NCBI RefSeq assembly: GCF_048569485.1
Contig: NC_134357.1
Location: 334,666,742-334,730,741, forward strand
Length of the DNA: 64,000 bases
Direction of reading: 5' to 3'
From: Anomaloglossus baeobatrachus
Taxonomy: Eukaryota > Chordata > Amphibia > Anura > Aromobatidae
Shown here: positions 10,336 to 21,973 of the stretch, in pieces
Position numbering within the stretch: position 1 is the first letter of the stretch
Layout: each line of letters starts with the position of its first letter
Position numbers and translations under genes: made by a program
Notes under the pieces: model-generated
Told to the model about the DNA's origin: nothing
The model's input: only the letters and a program-made list of their open reading frames with translations
Database searches by the model: none

Positions 10336-11547
10336 TGTGATGCGCCCACGGGTTCTTGGGGGTTACTCATCACCAGGCCGGTGTAGGTTTGGGATGTCAC
10401 AGCGGCCTGGCCCGGTTCCGTGACCCCGGTGGAGTCAATAAAGATGGGGATGGGGATGATGGGAGTAGTTATTCGTGACGCCACCTGTGGTGTGTGGCCA
10501 GGTATTAGCCACCACTGCGGGAGGTCTTCTCCAGGGCAGATGACAACGCAGTTCAGATGGTGTAGCTCTCCACAGGTAGAGCTAGGCCCCTGAGAGCATG
10601 TTGGGAGTAGTAGTCGTCTATGGCGCAGGGGCGCGGGAAGCTTTGGATTACACAGCGGTTGCAGTTAAAGTTCTTTACTCACTGATAGGTCGCTGCCCTT
10701 GGATGGCCAGTCCCCGCTGTCATGGGCTCCAGACGATCCCAGATAGTTCGGAGGTCAGAACCGGTGAGTTACACTGTGAGTCCTTCCTTCCTGTGCTGTG
10801 TTGTGTGAGTCCCTGTGGCTTGAAGCTACGCTGTGACCTGGGAATTGTTCTGTTCCCATCCCGTATAGCAGGCAGCATGAGTCCGTAGTTGGTGCCGTCC
10901 TTTTGGTCATGACCCCTGGCTCTATATGATGCTTTGCCCGGGCACTTAGTGTGGGCTAGAAGACTTGAAATCCTCTGCCCGGTGGATTCTGCTGGGGGGA
11001 CGTGTAGTGCCCACCAACCTAGGGCTCCGCACCCTGTTCTCTGTGCGCCCAGTCCTGAGGGAGCTATGGATTAGCTCTCTCCTCAGCGACCGTGTCCTCC
11101 TGTGTCTCACTTGTTCCCTGGTTGTCACTGTTCTACTCTCTAATGTCTGAGTCCTCGCTCCTGGTCCTGGGACAAATTCCTTGAGCAGCCCGTCCCCAGG
11201 ACCTCTCTTCTGAAGCTCTGCTTCTTCCTTTTCTCCCCTCAGACTGTCACTTCCTGTCTCTTGTGTGAAACTGCTCAATGTCTGTGTCTGTGTGTCGCCT
11301 TACTCCCCCGTATATAGCAACTCCCCCTCGGGTTCCTGAATTAGTGAGCAGAGGGTCCAGTATATTAGTGATGAACACCCTGCAAATGTCTCTACCCCAG
11401 CCCAGTCCCAGTGAGAGGGCATCTATCTGTGTGTTATGGTGGATTGTGGTGGTTTACCGGCAATGACCTCTTCCTTACCCAGGATGAATACTGCACCTTT
11501 GGTGAGGTGCAGTACCCTGTGATGACTGAAGCCACAGGGGCGCCACA
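10336..11547 (+). mobile_element. LTR-like fossil (solo LTR candidate), copy 1
   Basis: The unit begins TGTGATGCGCCCACGGG and ends GGGGCGCCACA, so it has TG...CA ends with a short inverted repeat. It carries no coding sequence and is about 1.2 kb long. It shares the internal motif GTGACGCCACCTGTGGTGTG with copy 2 (11603-14030) in the opposite orientation. It lies inside the hAT-like MITE. A non-autonomous DNA transposon is the alternative. The target duplication is not clear, suggesting an old insertion. Confidence 0.45.
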
Positions 11548-11602
11548 TTTGCTCATCAGATTCACTACAAATTCGCTACAAAAACTGCATATATAATACA
11601 TA

Positions 11603-12896
11603 TGTGACGCCCCTGGACTATCAGGTCGTCACAGGGTATTGCACAACCTGCCCTCCCATGCAATATACACCTCCTTCATGGTTGTGGGACATCAGCTAAT
11701 CAAAATCTTAGGTACACTCTGCACCACACCCACCAGGCACACCAGTGGACGACCTGACTGGAATAGGGTCGCCCACTTGGGGGGTTGGTTAGGGGAGCTC
11801 AGGAGTGTCAGGAAAAAGGGAGAAGTAGTTTGGAAGCGAAGGAGAGAGGAGGTCAGGAGCAGGGCTCCTAAGTACCGTGTTTTTCCAAAAATAAGACACT
11901 GTCTTATATTTTTTTTGCCCCCCCAAAAAACCACTAGGGCTTATTTTTGGAGGAGGTCTTATTCTTAGAGAAACACGGTTGGGGGTAAGTTTACCCCCCA
12001 AAAAAGCAGAACCCCCACTTCCCAGGAGACTCATACTCACCAGACCCGGACGTCTGCGTAGCTCCCAGGTCCTCCTGTGATCTCCGGTCGGTGCTGCATG
12101 CCATTCTCCCCTGCTGCTGGCTGACACACTGACACACACAGCAAATCACACACACACAGAGCAGATCACACACACACAGAGCAGATCACACACACACAGA
12201 GAAGATCACACACACACAGAGCAGATCACACACACACAGCCGATAGCAGGCACACACAGCCGATCACAGATATACACAGCCGATTGCAGGCACACACAGC
12301 CGATCGCAGGCACACACAGCCGATCACAGATACACACAGCCGATCGCAGGCACACACAGCCGATCACAGATACACACAGCCGATTACAGGCACACACAGC
12401 CGATCACAGATAAATACAGCCGAACGCAGACACACACAGCCGATCGCAGGCACACACAGCCGATCACAGATACACACAGCCGATTACAGGCACACACAGC
12501 CGATCACAGATACATACAGCCGAACGCAGATGCACACACAGCTGATCCCAGACACACACAGCAGATCACAGACAAACAGCCGATCACACACATCACATCA
12601 CATCCAGCGCTTATGGCCGCAGGGAATGATGAGAGCAAGTCACTTGTCCCACCGCAGGTCCTGTTCGTTGCGCTCCACTGCACTGCCTCTCAGGATTCTG
12701 CCGGCGAGCAGACATCGGTGTTGCTGGATGAGGTGAGTGTGTGTGCGATCCGATGTTTGTGTGTGTGATTTGATGTTTGCGTGTGATCCGATTTTTGTGT
12801 GTGCGATCTGACTGTGTGTGCGATCTGACTGTGTGCGATCTGACTGTGTGTGCGATCCGATGTTTGTGTGTGAGATCTGGTGTGTGAATGAGATCT

Positions 12897-12932
<36 letters not shown>

Positions 12933-14030
12933 TCTGATGAGTGCGGGTGTGTGATCACTGCAGGTCCTGCCGCTCAGCATCGGGTGTGTGATTGCCGGGT
13001 GCCGCTGTCTATAATGAAGTGTCCTGCAGTATTTGTAACCTTTTTTAGCTGCATGGACACTTCATTATTGATCCGGGACTAGGGCTTATTTTCGGGGGAG
13101 GGCTTATATTTAAGCCTTGCTCCGAAAATGCTGAAAAACCCTGCTAGGGCTTATTTTTGGGGGAGGGCTTATTTTTGGAAAAACACGGTAGTTAACTAGG
13201 TGGCAGACGGTGGTCTGGGTCTAGAGGAGCTGGACGACCGGCGCAGGGGATCATGGCAAGGGACACGGAACTGTCGAGGAGGACAGCCGGCGGCCATGCA
13301 CCATCACCGGGCTGAGACCAGGGCACGACGGGGTACGTGGACCCTAGGTCAGGGAGTAGCTTCAGGCAACCTGACAATTGACCCGATGAGAACGGAGCCT
13401 TCAAGATCCGCTCTCCACCCGCTCCAAAATTGGGGTACTAGCGCAACGAGGGGGATAGGACTTTCCATACAAACGGTCCAGGAAATCCCAAGCGTGAACC
13501 CCGAGAGCAAGCTCCCACACTTAGCTATAGTGGGGAGCAGGACCCGGCAAGTTCCAGACTACCGGGACCAACAGAGAAGTAAACTTAGAGCCAGGAGGCA
13601 GGTCACGGATCACCAGGCAGCACCATCGGGGATGGGACCTGAACTAGCTCCCCTAAGCAGCAGCAGTATCCATAACTTTGGTTTATCCAGTTGTCGGTGT
13701 CAGCTTAATGGACTGAGGGAGTACACAAGTGACCCCTTTGCACCCCAACGGCATTTCCCCCTCACCATCACCGAGTACTGGGGCATTCCCCCTACCCGTG
13801 GAGGGTTCTAACACCTGGCTGCCCCATTCCATCACCCCCGGGTACTCCCAACTGCAGCGGTGGTACTCCAAATTACCACATAACACGGGTGGCGTCACGG
13901 ACTCTATCACAATCCCCTGTAAATACCCCCTTCACTTGAGTGGCCGCAAGACCCCCGGGTCCGGAGACCACTCGAGCCACCGCGGATCCGGATCCGAGCA
14001 GCCCGGCTGCTGGCACGTGGGTGGCACACA
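11603..14030 (-). mobile_element. LTR-like fossil (solo LTR candidate), copy 2, with a nested insertion
   Basis: Ends TGTGACGCCCCTGG and GTGGGTGGCACACA (TG...CA) are flanked by TACATA on both sides (11597-11602, 14031-14036), a 6-bp target duplication. Without the nested element at 11875-13188 it is about 1.1 kb. It is related to copy 1 but lies in the opposite direction. A 203-codon open frame at 13200-13811 has no recognisable domain and is taken as chance. Family not fixed: an endogenous-retrovirus-like or Gypsy LTR, or a DNA transposon, all remain possible. Confidence 0.5.
11875..13188. mobile_element. TA-flanked mariner-like non-autonomous element with internal minisatellites
   Basis: Terminal repeats CCGTGTTTTTCCAAAAATAA are matched inverted at the right end, and TA flanks both ends (11873-11874, 13189-13190). 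Further internal copies of the CTAGGGCTTATTTTTGG module lie at 11930-11975, 13078-13110 and 13144-13180, so the ends look duplicated. Inside are a 24-bp ACACACAGCCGATCACAGAT-type array (about 12120-12600), a GC-rich core (12600-12735) and a TGTG-rich array (12735-12950). No transposase. Confidence 0.75.
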
Positions 14031-14036
14031 TACATA

Positions 14037-15320
14037 AAAGCCTCTAGCTTTTTCTTAAATAATAGTCTATGTTGCACTATATATGCAAAAAACAAATTGC
14101 TGGAGTTCTGCTCTAAATGATTTATTCAGTAAATAAAATCGAGCAAGTGTTCAGCTCTCCCATTTCTCACCAATCCTCAGGGTTTTCTATTTACAAAGGT
14201 CAGCATATGACTGCTTCATAAAACCACTAGTTTGTCATGTGACCACTGAGGTTATCGATTGTCTGCAGTGGTCACATACTGAACACTTGTAAATAAAGAC
14301 TATAAGATCTGCCATTCAAGATGAGGCTCTACAGAGCCCTGTACTTGCAATCGACAGCATCAATCTCAGCATCAATTGGGGTCCCTGTGGTAAGACCCGC
14401 ATAACACATAACAATAGAAGCAAATCTAGACTAGTGAGCGATTTATGAGCTTCTCCTGTATTGGATGTGATTTGACCAATAGGTCTTGTCCTGGGAGAAT
14501 ACATGGTGTCACTTTCTACACAATTAGGCAGCTCACTCACTGGATTAATCTTTTCTTCTAGCCAGCAAGACCCTGATTAATAATTAGTTGCTAATTAACT
14601 TGTGCTAATCGCTTACAACAGTTGCAATAAAAGCAGAAAGAGACCGGCAATGTTTTGCAAGGAAATACAAAAATATACCAAACAAAAAATATATGAACAC
14701 AATAGCAAGCACCATGTACTGTGTACAGGAACAGAAATGCAAGACTGATTGATCCCCGGCAGTGCACTTGAGAGACAGCTGTAACGATCAATGGGTGTAC
14801 TAATGCAGCTGATCTTTGCCAGTCAGTACACTGGCTGCTTGGATGAAATGTAATTTAAGGCTCTGGTTCTTTCGCAATGTTTGCCATTTTTGTGGATCCT
14901 TCCTACATATCATCTCTGTATGTCTGGACCCATTTCTCAACAGACTATATCAATCATTACCCAGTTTTAACATTTCTGTCTGCTCAGCATGACCCAGGTA
15001 TTAGAGTGGTGGACTATTGCTGTCGTGTTCCTACCCCTGAAGACAGGGCCAGTGTATATATACTGTATAGTGCCATCCCCGTCAATATAATCCTCCCACG
15101 TTTGTTCTCTCCCCGGGAAATGAATGGGCCCCCCTGTTTGTCCAGGATCCCGGCACTTGCCTAGGTATGCCGGCTGGCCCTGCCTGAAGACCCCAATGAT
15201 GTCATTGAATTGTGTAATGTAATCTGAACTATGTCTTGCGTCTTTTGTGTACAATATGTTATGTGGACTGTGATGATTTAACGTGCCCCTGTGTAATGTA
15301 GGGTTTTATGTGGTAATGAG
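14037..15320. other. No gene seen
   Basis: Sequence of ordinary base composition without a recognisable reading frame or repeat ends. A short palindromic TATATACTGTATA lies near 15054. The stretch just before 15320 is the host side of the fold-back insertion. Confidence 0.4.
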
Positions 15321-17490
15321 AGAGGGGAGCCAGCACATCTGAGAGTGGTATACATCAAATAAAAGTGTAAATTCACATTTTATTCCAACTATACTAAAAT
15401 ACAAAATGAGATTTTTAGCAAATAATTGATCAATATTTTTGAGCCACCCCTGCCTCGTCACAGCAAATCTCAATAGGCAGCTCCTACTCTATATTTTATA
15501 TTTCATTGTGCTATGTGGCCTCCTAGATTAAATTAAAAGCAGAACTATATAGGAGAAACACATACCTGTGACCTTTATATAACCGCTTCCATGTCGCAAA
15601 AAGAGGCAACTGCGGATAAAAGGCAGCCCAGGTTCAAGCATGTGCAGCAAACGCCACACACACCAGGACAATGTCAGAACTGACCTTCACAGTGCCAGAC
15701 CAGCAACCATAAATAAAGGCGGACCAGACCCAAGTATGGTGCTTAATTAGCAATGCTTGTGGAAAGGGTGAGGTGGCTGAATGTGAACAGCCACCAACAG
15801 GAGGAATATTTGCAAACCAACATCAGGCGTACATGGCATGGTGTTGGTTAGCCACCGGACCAATGTAGCATAACTACAAGCAAAAAGAGAGAGGTGTGTC
15901 CTGATGTGTGTGTGGCATCTGCTGCACATGCTGGGACCTTGGCTGCCTTTTATTCGCAGTTGCCTCTTTTTGCAATATGGAAGCGGTTATAAAATGGTCA
16001 CAGGTATGTGTTGCTCTAATATGGTTTGGCTTTTAATGTATCTAGGAGGCCACATGGCACAATGAAATATAAAATATAGAGTAGGACCTCCCTATTGAGA
16101 TTTGCCATGATGTGGCAGGGGTGGCTTAAAAAAATTGATCAATTGTTTGCTAAAAAACTCATTTTGTATTATAGTACAGTTGGAATTAATCCGTGAATTT
16201 ACACTTTTAATTAGTGCATGCCATTTTCAGATAGTGAAGAAAAAACAAAAAGCCAGCACTAAATGTGCACTTCAGCACTAAAAATTCCAAACTGTACTTA
16301 TTATAAAAATTTTGAGATTTTTGGCAAAAAATTGCAATTTCTTGAGCTGCCTCGCCACGTCACAGCAAATCTCATTTGAGGCAGTCCTACACTAAAATAT
16401 TTTTATAAAATGTGCCATACGGCCTCACATATGAATAGAAGAACTGCTCTTAGCAGCACTCACCTGGTCTATTTCAATCCCGTACCCATGACTAAGTCAT
16501 GGCTGTGGGCGGGACAAGTCCAAGCAAATGCTGCATGAAGTAAATAGCCTGTGGACAAGGCCTGATGACTTAATGTGAACAGTCACCAACCGCCAAAATC
16601 CAGACAGATGGAATACATCCCAAATTGGGGTGCATAGCAAGGTGGAGGTCAACCACCGACCAATTCAATGAAGAAAAAACAAAAAGCCAGCACTAAATGT
16701 GCACTTCAGCACTAAAAATTCCAAACTGTACTTATTATAAAAATTTTGAGATTTTTGGCAAAAAATTGCAATTTCTTGAGCTGCCTCGCCACGTCACGGC
16801 AAATCTCAGCTAAGAGCAGTTCTACTATTCATATGTGAGGCCGTATGGCACATTTTATAAAAATATTTTAGTGTAGGACTGCCTCAAATGAGATTTGCCG
16901 TGACGAGGCGAGGCAGCTCAAGAAATTGCTATGTTTTGCCAAAAATCTCAAAATTTTTATAATAAATACAGTTTGGAATGTTTAGTGCTGAAGTGCACAT
17001 TTAGTGCTGGCTTTTTGTTTTTTCTTCATTGAATTGGTTGGTGGTTGACCTCCACCTTGCTATGCACCCCAATTTGGGATGTATTCCATCTGTCTAGATT
17101 TTGGCGGTTGGTGACTGTTCACATTAAGTCATCAGACTTTGTCCACAGGCTATTTACTTCATGCAGCATTTGCTTGGACCTGTCCCGCCCACAGCCATGA
17201 CTCAGTCATGGGTACGGGATTGAAATAGACCAGGTGAGTGCTGCTAAGAGCAGTTCTACTATTCATATGTGAGGCCGTATGGCACATTTTATAAAAATAT
17301 TTTAGTGTAGGACTGCCTCAAATGAGATTTGCCGTGACGTGGCGAGGCAGCTCAAGAAATTGCAATTTTTTGCCAAAAATCTCAAAATTTTTATAATAAA
17401 TACAGTTTGGAATGTTTAGTGCTGAAGTGCACATTTAGTGCTGGCTTTTTGTTTTTTCTTCATTTTCAGATAGTGCTGGCTCTCCCCTCT
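15321..17490. mobile_element. Outer fold-back element with long inverted arms
   Basis: Ends AGAGGGGAGCCAGCAC (15321) and its inverted form GTGCTGGCTCTCCCCTCT (to 17490) match closely. The inverted arms extend for hundreds of bases (15321-15760 against about 15890-16236). Immediately outside both ends lies nearly the same sequence, GTTTTATGTGGTAATGAG (15303-15320) and GTTTTTATATGTGGTAATGAG (17491-17511), read as an 18-21 bp target duplication. No coding sequence. A second member of the same family is inserted at 16237-17460. Confidence 0.75.
16237..17460. mobile_element. Inner fold-back element, same family, 15-bp target duplication
   Basis: Ends AAGAAAAAACAAAAAGCCAG and its exact inverse are flanked by CATTTTCAGATAGTG on both sides (16222-16236, 17461-17475), a perfect 15-bp duplication of the outer element's sequence. 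The arms are about 430 bp each (16237-16671, 17030-17460). The centre (16672-17029) is itself a complete short hairpin with the same ends. Shared family motifs are GAGATTT.TGGCAAA, a CTGCCTCG.CACGTCAC-like block and AAATCTC. No reading frame. Confidence 0.8.
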
Positions 17491-17662
17491 GTTTTTATAT
17501 GTGGTAATGAGCAGCATAGCACCTGTTTTAGGTAGTTGCTGGACTGTAGTGTAACAGTAAGTTTTTGGACTTGCCCACCATGGAAAGGTCAAGTGAAAGG
17601 GAAAGTGACGGTTCATTCTGGAGGAGTCAGTAAAGACCTAGTGAGCGAAAGGCATGGATATA

Positions 17663-18598
17663 GAGTACCAACCAAAGGTTTGGACACACCTTCTCATCTC
17701 TAGAACAACTATTAAGAGGGGACTTTGTGCAGCAGGCCTTCATGGTAAAATAGCTGCTAGGAAACCACTGCTAAGGACAGGCAACAAGCAGAAGAGACTT
17801 GTTTGGGCTAAAGAACACAAGGAATGGACATTAGACCAGTGGAAATCTGTGCTTTGGTCTGATGAGTCCAAATTTGAGATCTTTGGATCCAACCACTGTG
17901 TCTTTGTAGAAAAGGTGAACGGATGGACTCTACATGCCTGGTTCCCACCGTGAAGCATGGAGGAGCAGGTGTGATGGTGTGGGGGTGCTTTGCTGGTGAC
18001 ACTGTTGGGGATTTATTCAAAATTGAAGGCATACAGAACCAGCATGGCTACCACAGCATCTTGCAGCGGCATGCTATTCCATCCGGTTTGCGTTTAGTTG
18101 GACCATCATTTATTTTTCAACAGGACAATGACCCCAAACACACCTCCAGGCTGTGTAAGGGCTATTTGACTAAGAAGGAGGGTGATGGGGTGCTATGCCA
18201 GATTACCTGGTCTCCACAGTCACCAGACCTGAACCCAATCGAGATGGTTTGGGGTGAGCTGGACCGCAGAGTGAAGGCAAAAGAGCCAACAAGTGCTAAG
18301 CATCTCTGGGAACTCCTTCAAGACTGTTGGAAGACAATTTCCGGTGACTACCTCTTGAAGCTCATCAAGAGAATGCCAAGAGTGTGCAAAGCAGTAATCA
18401 AAGCAAAAGGTGGCTACTTGGAAGAACCTAGAATATAAGACATATTTTCAGTTGTTTTACACTTTTTTATGTATTTCATTTCACATGTTTTAATTCATAG
18501 TTTTGATGCCTTCAATGTGAATCTACAATTTTTAGATTCATGAAATTAAAGAAAACTCTTTGAATGAGAAGGTGTGTCCAAACTTTTGGTCTGTACTG
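17663..18598 (+). mobile_element. Tc1-like transposon (Passport-type ends), N-terminus deleted
   Basis: The right end, read inward, is CAGTACAGACCAAAAGTTTG next to TA (18599-18600); the left end GAGTACCAACCAAAGGTTTG follows TA at 17661-17662. The left terminal repeat runs straight into the middle of the transposase, so the promoter side and the DNA-binding helix-turn-helix are deleted. Confidence 0.9.
17695..18438 (+). pseudogene. Tc1-like DDE transposase, 5' deleted and frameshifted
   Basis: The frame begins at TTIKRGLCAAGLHGKIAARK and includes the catalytic block WSDESKFEIFG, then shifts frame near 17950 and continues through [25 protein letters not shown] and [15 protein letters not shown] to the natural stop after GGYLEEPRI. 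All three catalytic acidic residues of the DD34E triad are readable, but the N-terminal third is missing and the frame is broken once, so it cannot make a working enzyme. Confidence 0.9.
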
Positions 18599-18600
18599 TA

Positions 18601-19917
18601 TATTCAGTTGGTCATGAAGGTCGCATATAATGGGTGGTCTGTGGCAACAAAGCAGAAGGGGAGGAGACAGAAGGTGAGCTACCATGGACCTCGAGTGTTG
18701 ACATAGACAAGAAGTGTGAACAGTGTTGAAACGAGAGGCCGATCTTCAATTGGAGTGGGCCCAGACCCAAAGTAGCCGGAAAACAAGATTCAAGTGACAC
18801 TGGCCAAGCCCCTTAACCATTAAGGTACCGAGTTAAAGTTCACTGGCACGTGAAAGTAGTTGACAACCCGAGAGGTTTCTTTAAGACGTCCGGGAGTGCA
18901 AAGCTTGACTCCAGTCGTGATAGAATCTTTAAGGAGACTGGACGTGGGACTGTGGGAAGGGAAGATGACTGTCAAAAACAGTATTGTAACTCTGGGTTGA
19001 GTTATGCTGGTGGGACTCACGAGACCAGTAAGATCTGGAGCACCCAGAGAGAACTTAGACTGTGTCAGAACCTGCCTTGCAAAACTGTAATGTGCTGGAA
19101 GACATTTCCCCGCTATCTGAAGTGTGAAGTTTCGGCAAACAATCAATCATTCATTCAGTAAAGTGTTGTTTGTAAAGAACTGTTGGTCTCCTTGTGAAAA
19201 TGAGTCATCATCCAGTCCTGGACATCCAATATGCGGCCAACATGGCTTCACAGCCCACATGGCACAAGATCACACCCAGCCAGAACCAGTCATTTCATGT
19301 AGCATGCCGGGGTGTCCGTGGTCAATCCCTTGCCCATGACTACTGCCCTATGACACCCTTCACATGCTTCTCTTATCGTTCTACTTGTGCCATCATGACT
19401 AATCAGATCTAAAGTGTTTTTTGTTTTTTTAATGAAAATTCATTTTTTGAGGATGTTCATGAAATTTTTTAAATTTACTACACTGGCAATATAGTCACGC
19501 TCTAAGAGAAACGTCATACTTAGTTCTATAATGAAATGGCTCTGCTGTTTGCTAACCACTGGCCCGAACAAGTTTGATCCATTGCTTAGCAACACAGGTC
19601 ATAGAGCACGGGTGACACATTAAGATCTGGACCTAGATGTTTCACCTACATTTATCTGACTTTATTGTCAGCATGAACTTTTACCTACTGCCTGCATTTA
19701 TGCTCCAGTACGAGAGGTAGCTACTGATCCTGAAACTAAAGTGAGAATGTCTGATAATTGAGTATCCTTTTAACTTTATGCATTTTGTGAAGGCCATGAG
19801 GTAATCAGGACTGGTTGTTCTAAAGTAAGGCTGTTTAAAAATGCAATGAAGTCACAGTGACAATTAATAAAGTGATATGGTGGTAGAGGAATATTAAACA
19901 TTGATATATCTACCCAG
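18601..19917. other. No gene seen; possible old repeat
   Basis: The stretch 18600-19400 is GC-balanced with several short open frames up to 108 codons, none recognisable. With 17512-17660 it may be one older sequence into which the Tc1 landed. 19400-19900 shows nothing I can name. Confidence 0.35.
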
Positions 19918-20191
19918 CAGCGTTAAACTGGGCTGTCAAGGGCCCACCAGTAACATTGACTCTGGGGGGGGCACTATTCAGTTACATGCAAATAGTAAAT
20001 CACCCTCATTCACACATTTAGCTATACTTCTATATAATAATAAACTGGGTATGTTGTTAAATGAATTATGAGATGCTGCTTTTGACTATACATAGTAAAT
20101 CATGTGTATTGTGCCAATCACTGTCCATAAATATGAGTTGCAGGGCCCACCGGGGAATTTACCTGTTCCCCTGTGGGCCAGTCCATGCCTG
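19918..20191. mobile_element. hAT-like MITE with 8-bp target duplication
   Basis: Ends CAGCGTTAAACTGGGCTG and, inverted, CAGGCATGGACTGGCCCAC are hAT-like. The flanks CTACCCAG (19910-19917) and CTCCCCAG (20192-20199) agree at seven of eight positions. The GGGCCCACC block inside each end is typical of this group in vertebrates. Confidence 0.75.
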
Positions 20192-20355
20192 CTCCCCAGA
20201 CGCAATAAAGCTACTCTTCTCAGAGCACATATTTTCAAATGTGAGATAACGACAATACACAAATGATAGTCAAAGCAGAGAGATAATAGCCACAGTGATT
20301 TTATACTACAGACGTGATGTACATAGGGACCATATTCAAGTGACACTGTAAAGCA

Positions 20356-20990
20356 ATAGCATAGCTTCGGGGGGGAGAAGGGGTGGTCGCTCCGGGCTCC
20401 ACAATCTCAGGGGCCCAACCGGAGGTACAGCCACCGTAAACTGTATCGCTATGTGCAGCACATTGATAGAGTTAAACTCTGCGGTAGAGCAGGGAGACAT
20501 GCTATAGACCACAGGTCAATTAAGACCTGTGGTCTACAGAACAGCAGGGAGACTTACAGATAAGGCAAGGACGTGGAGTGGCATGGTCCTGTCTGCCAGC
20601 AGACTCTTAAGGATTCATGGGTAGATGAGTGTAAAATGATTTCGTTTTTTTTGCTCGTGGGGGGAAATACTGGGGGTCATTTACAGTGTGAGGGAAATAC
20701 TGGGAGCCTTATTGCAGTGTGAGGGAAATACTGGGGGACCATATTACAGTATGGGGGAAATACTTGGGGCCATCCATACAGTGTGGTGGAACTACTGGGA
20801 GGTCATAATACAGTAAAATACTTGGGGCCATCCATACAGTGTGGGGGAAATACTTGGAGTCATCAGAGTGTGAGTAGGGCTACTGAGGGCCGTTATATAG
20901 TGAGTGGGTGCTACTGTGGGGTCCATCATGCTCTGTATAGGGGGCTGTGTATCCATAATATTGTGTAGGGATGAACTATATATGGTGTGA
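20356..20990. mobile_element. Degenerate hAT-like element with internal ~35-bp tandem repeat
   Basis: The start (GCATAGCTTCGGGGGGGAGA followed by a GGTCGCTCCGGGCTCC block and GGGGCCC) resembles a common vertebrate hAT end. From about 20650 to 20960 an imperfect unit GTGTGGGGGAAATACTGGGG..CAT.ATACA repeats eight to ten times. The right end was not found. Confidence 0.45.
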
Positions 20991-21174
20991 CTCAGGGGAC
21001 ATTATTACATGTTAAGTGCTGACTTAAGAAACATTGTAAGTAATAGGGAACATACAACAGCAGTGGCTCATCATTGGGGTATCAGCAGGATGAGAAGTTT
21101 GTGTTGGTTGGAAATGTGAGAAGTCAAATGTGTTGTCACATGCTGTAATCTCTGCAGATAAAGAAGTTATTATG

Positions 21175-21960
21175 TGTCACGCTCCCCGGGTCCCCTGCTT
21201 TGCTCCCCGGCTCACTTGCCACGCTCCCCGGCTCCCCTGCCTCGTTCCCCTGTTCTTCGGTCCGGTCCCCGCCGATCCCCGCTCTCCAGCCTCCATTGCC
21301 TGCGCTTCCCGGGCGTCCTGGTCCCCGCTCCCGGCGCCCGTCGGCTTCTCAGCCCCAGCCTGGCTCTGCTGCTTCCTCCACAACGCTTCCTGCTCTGGCT
21401 TCTGGCACCCTGGCCGCGCGCATGCGCATTAGGGCGCGCGCGCGGTCATTGACCCTTTCTTAAAGGGCCAGCGCCCACTGACAGGAAATGAAGAACACAG
21501 GTACAGGGTATAAAGGGGTTTAGTGTCCAAGTGGGCGGGGCCTGTTCTTCGTGTTTCCCAAGCTAGGAGTCAGGTCTCCTTGTGTTCCTGTGAGATACTC
21601 ACCTCTCTTTCTTCTAGAGCCGATCCTGCCTTGCCATCCGGTTCTGCCGAAATCCCGAACCCCGAACGCTGTCTATCCGCCATCCTGACAGTCCGTACCA
21701 TCTCTGATCCCTGCGGTGACCCGTCATCTCGCTCCAACGGTTCCGGACTCCGCCTGACATCATCTCGGCTTCCGAACCTGAGCTCCGTCACCCGGACTAC
21801 CATCAGTGACTCCGTGGTCCCAGGGACTTCTCCGTTATACTCTTGTGCACGGACTGTCCTGCTACCTGTAGTGCTCCAGCTACCGGACCCCTTACCATCA
21901 TCAAGGAGTTCGGCCCAGTGGATCCACCTCCTGGGTCTGCCCGTCCACCTGGCCCTAACA
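21175..21960 (+). repeat. 5' LTR of the Gypsy element
   Basis: 786-bp direct repeat, GC-rich, with a TATAAAG box near 21510 that would place the transcription start in the LTR. It ends CTAACA just before the internal region. Confidence 0.95.
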
Positions 21961-21973
21961 GTAAGAACAGGCC

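Noticed and set aside
13200-13811. 203-codon frame inside the LTR-like piece
   Set aside because: No recognisable domain, and it lies in a GC-rich non-coding repeat.
14877-15254. Overlapping 95-codon frames on both strands
   Set aside because: No signature, splice context or family resemblance.
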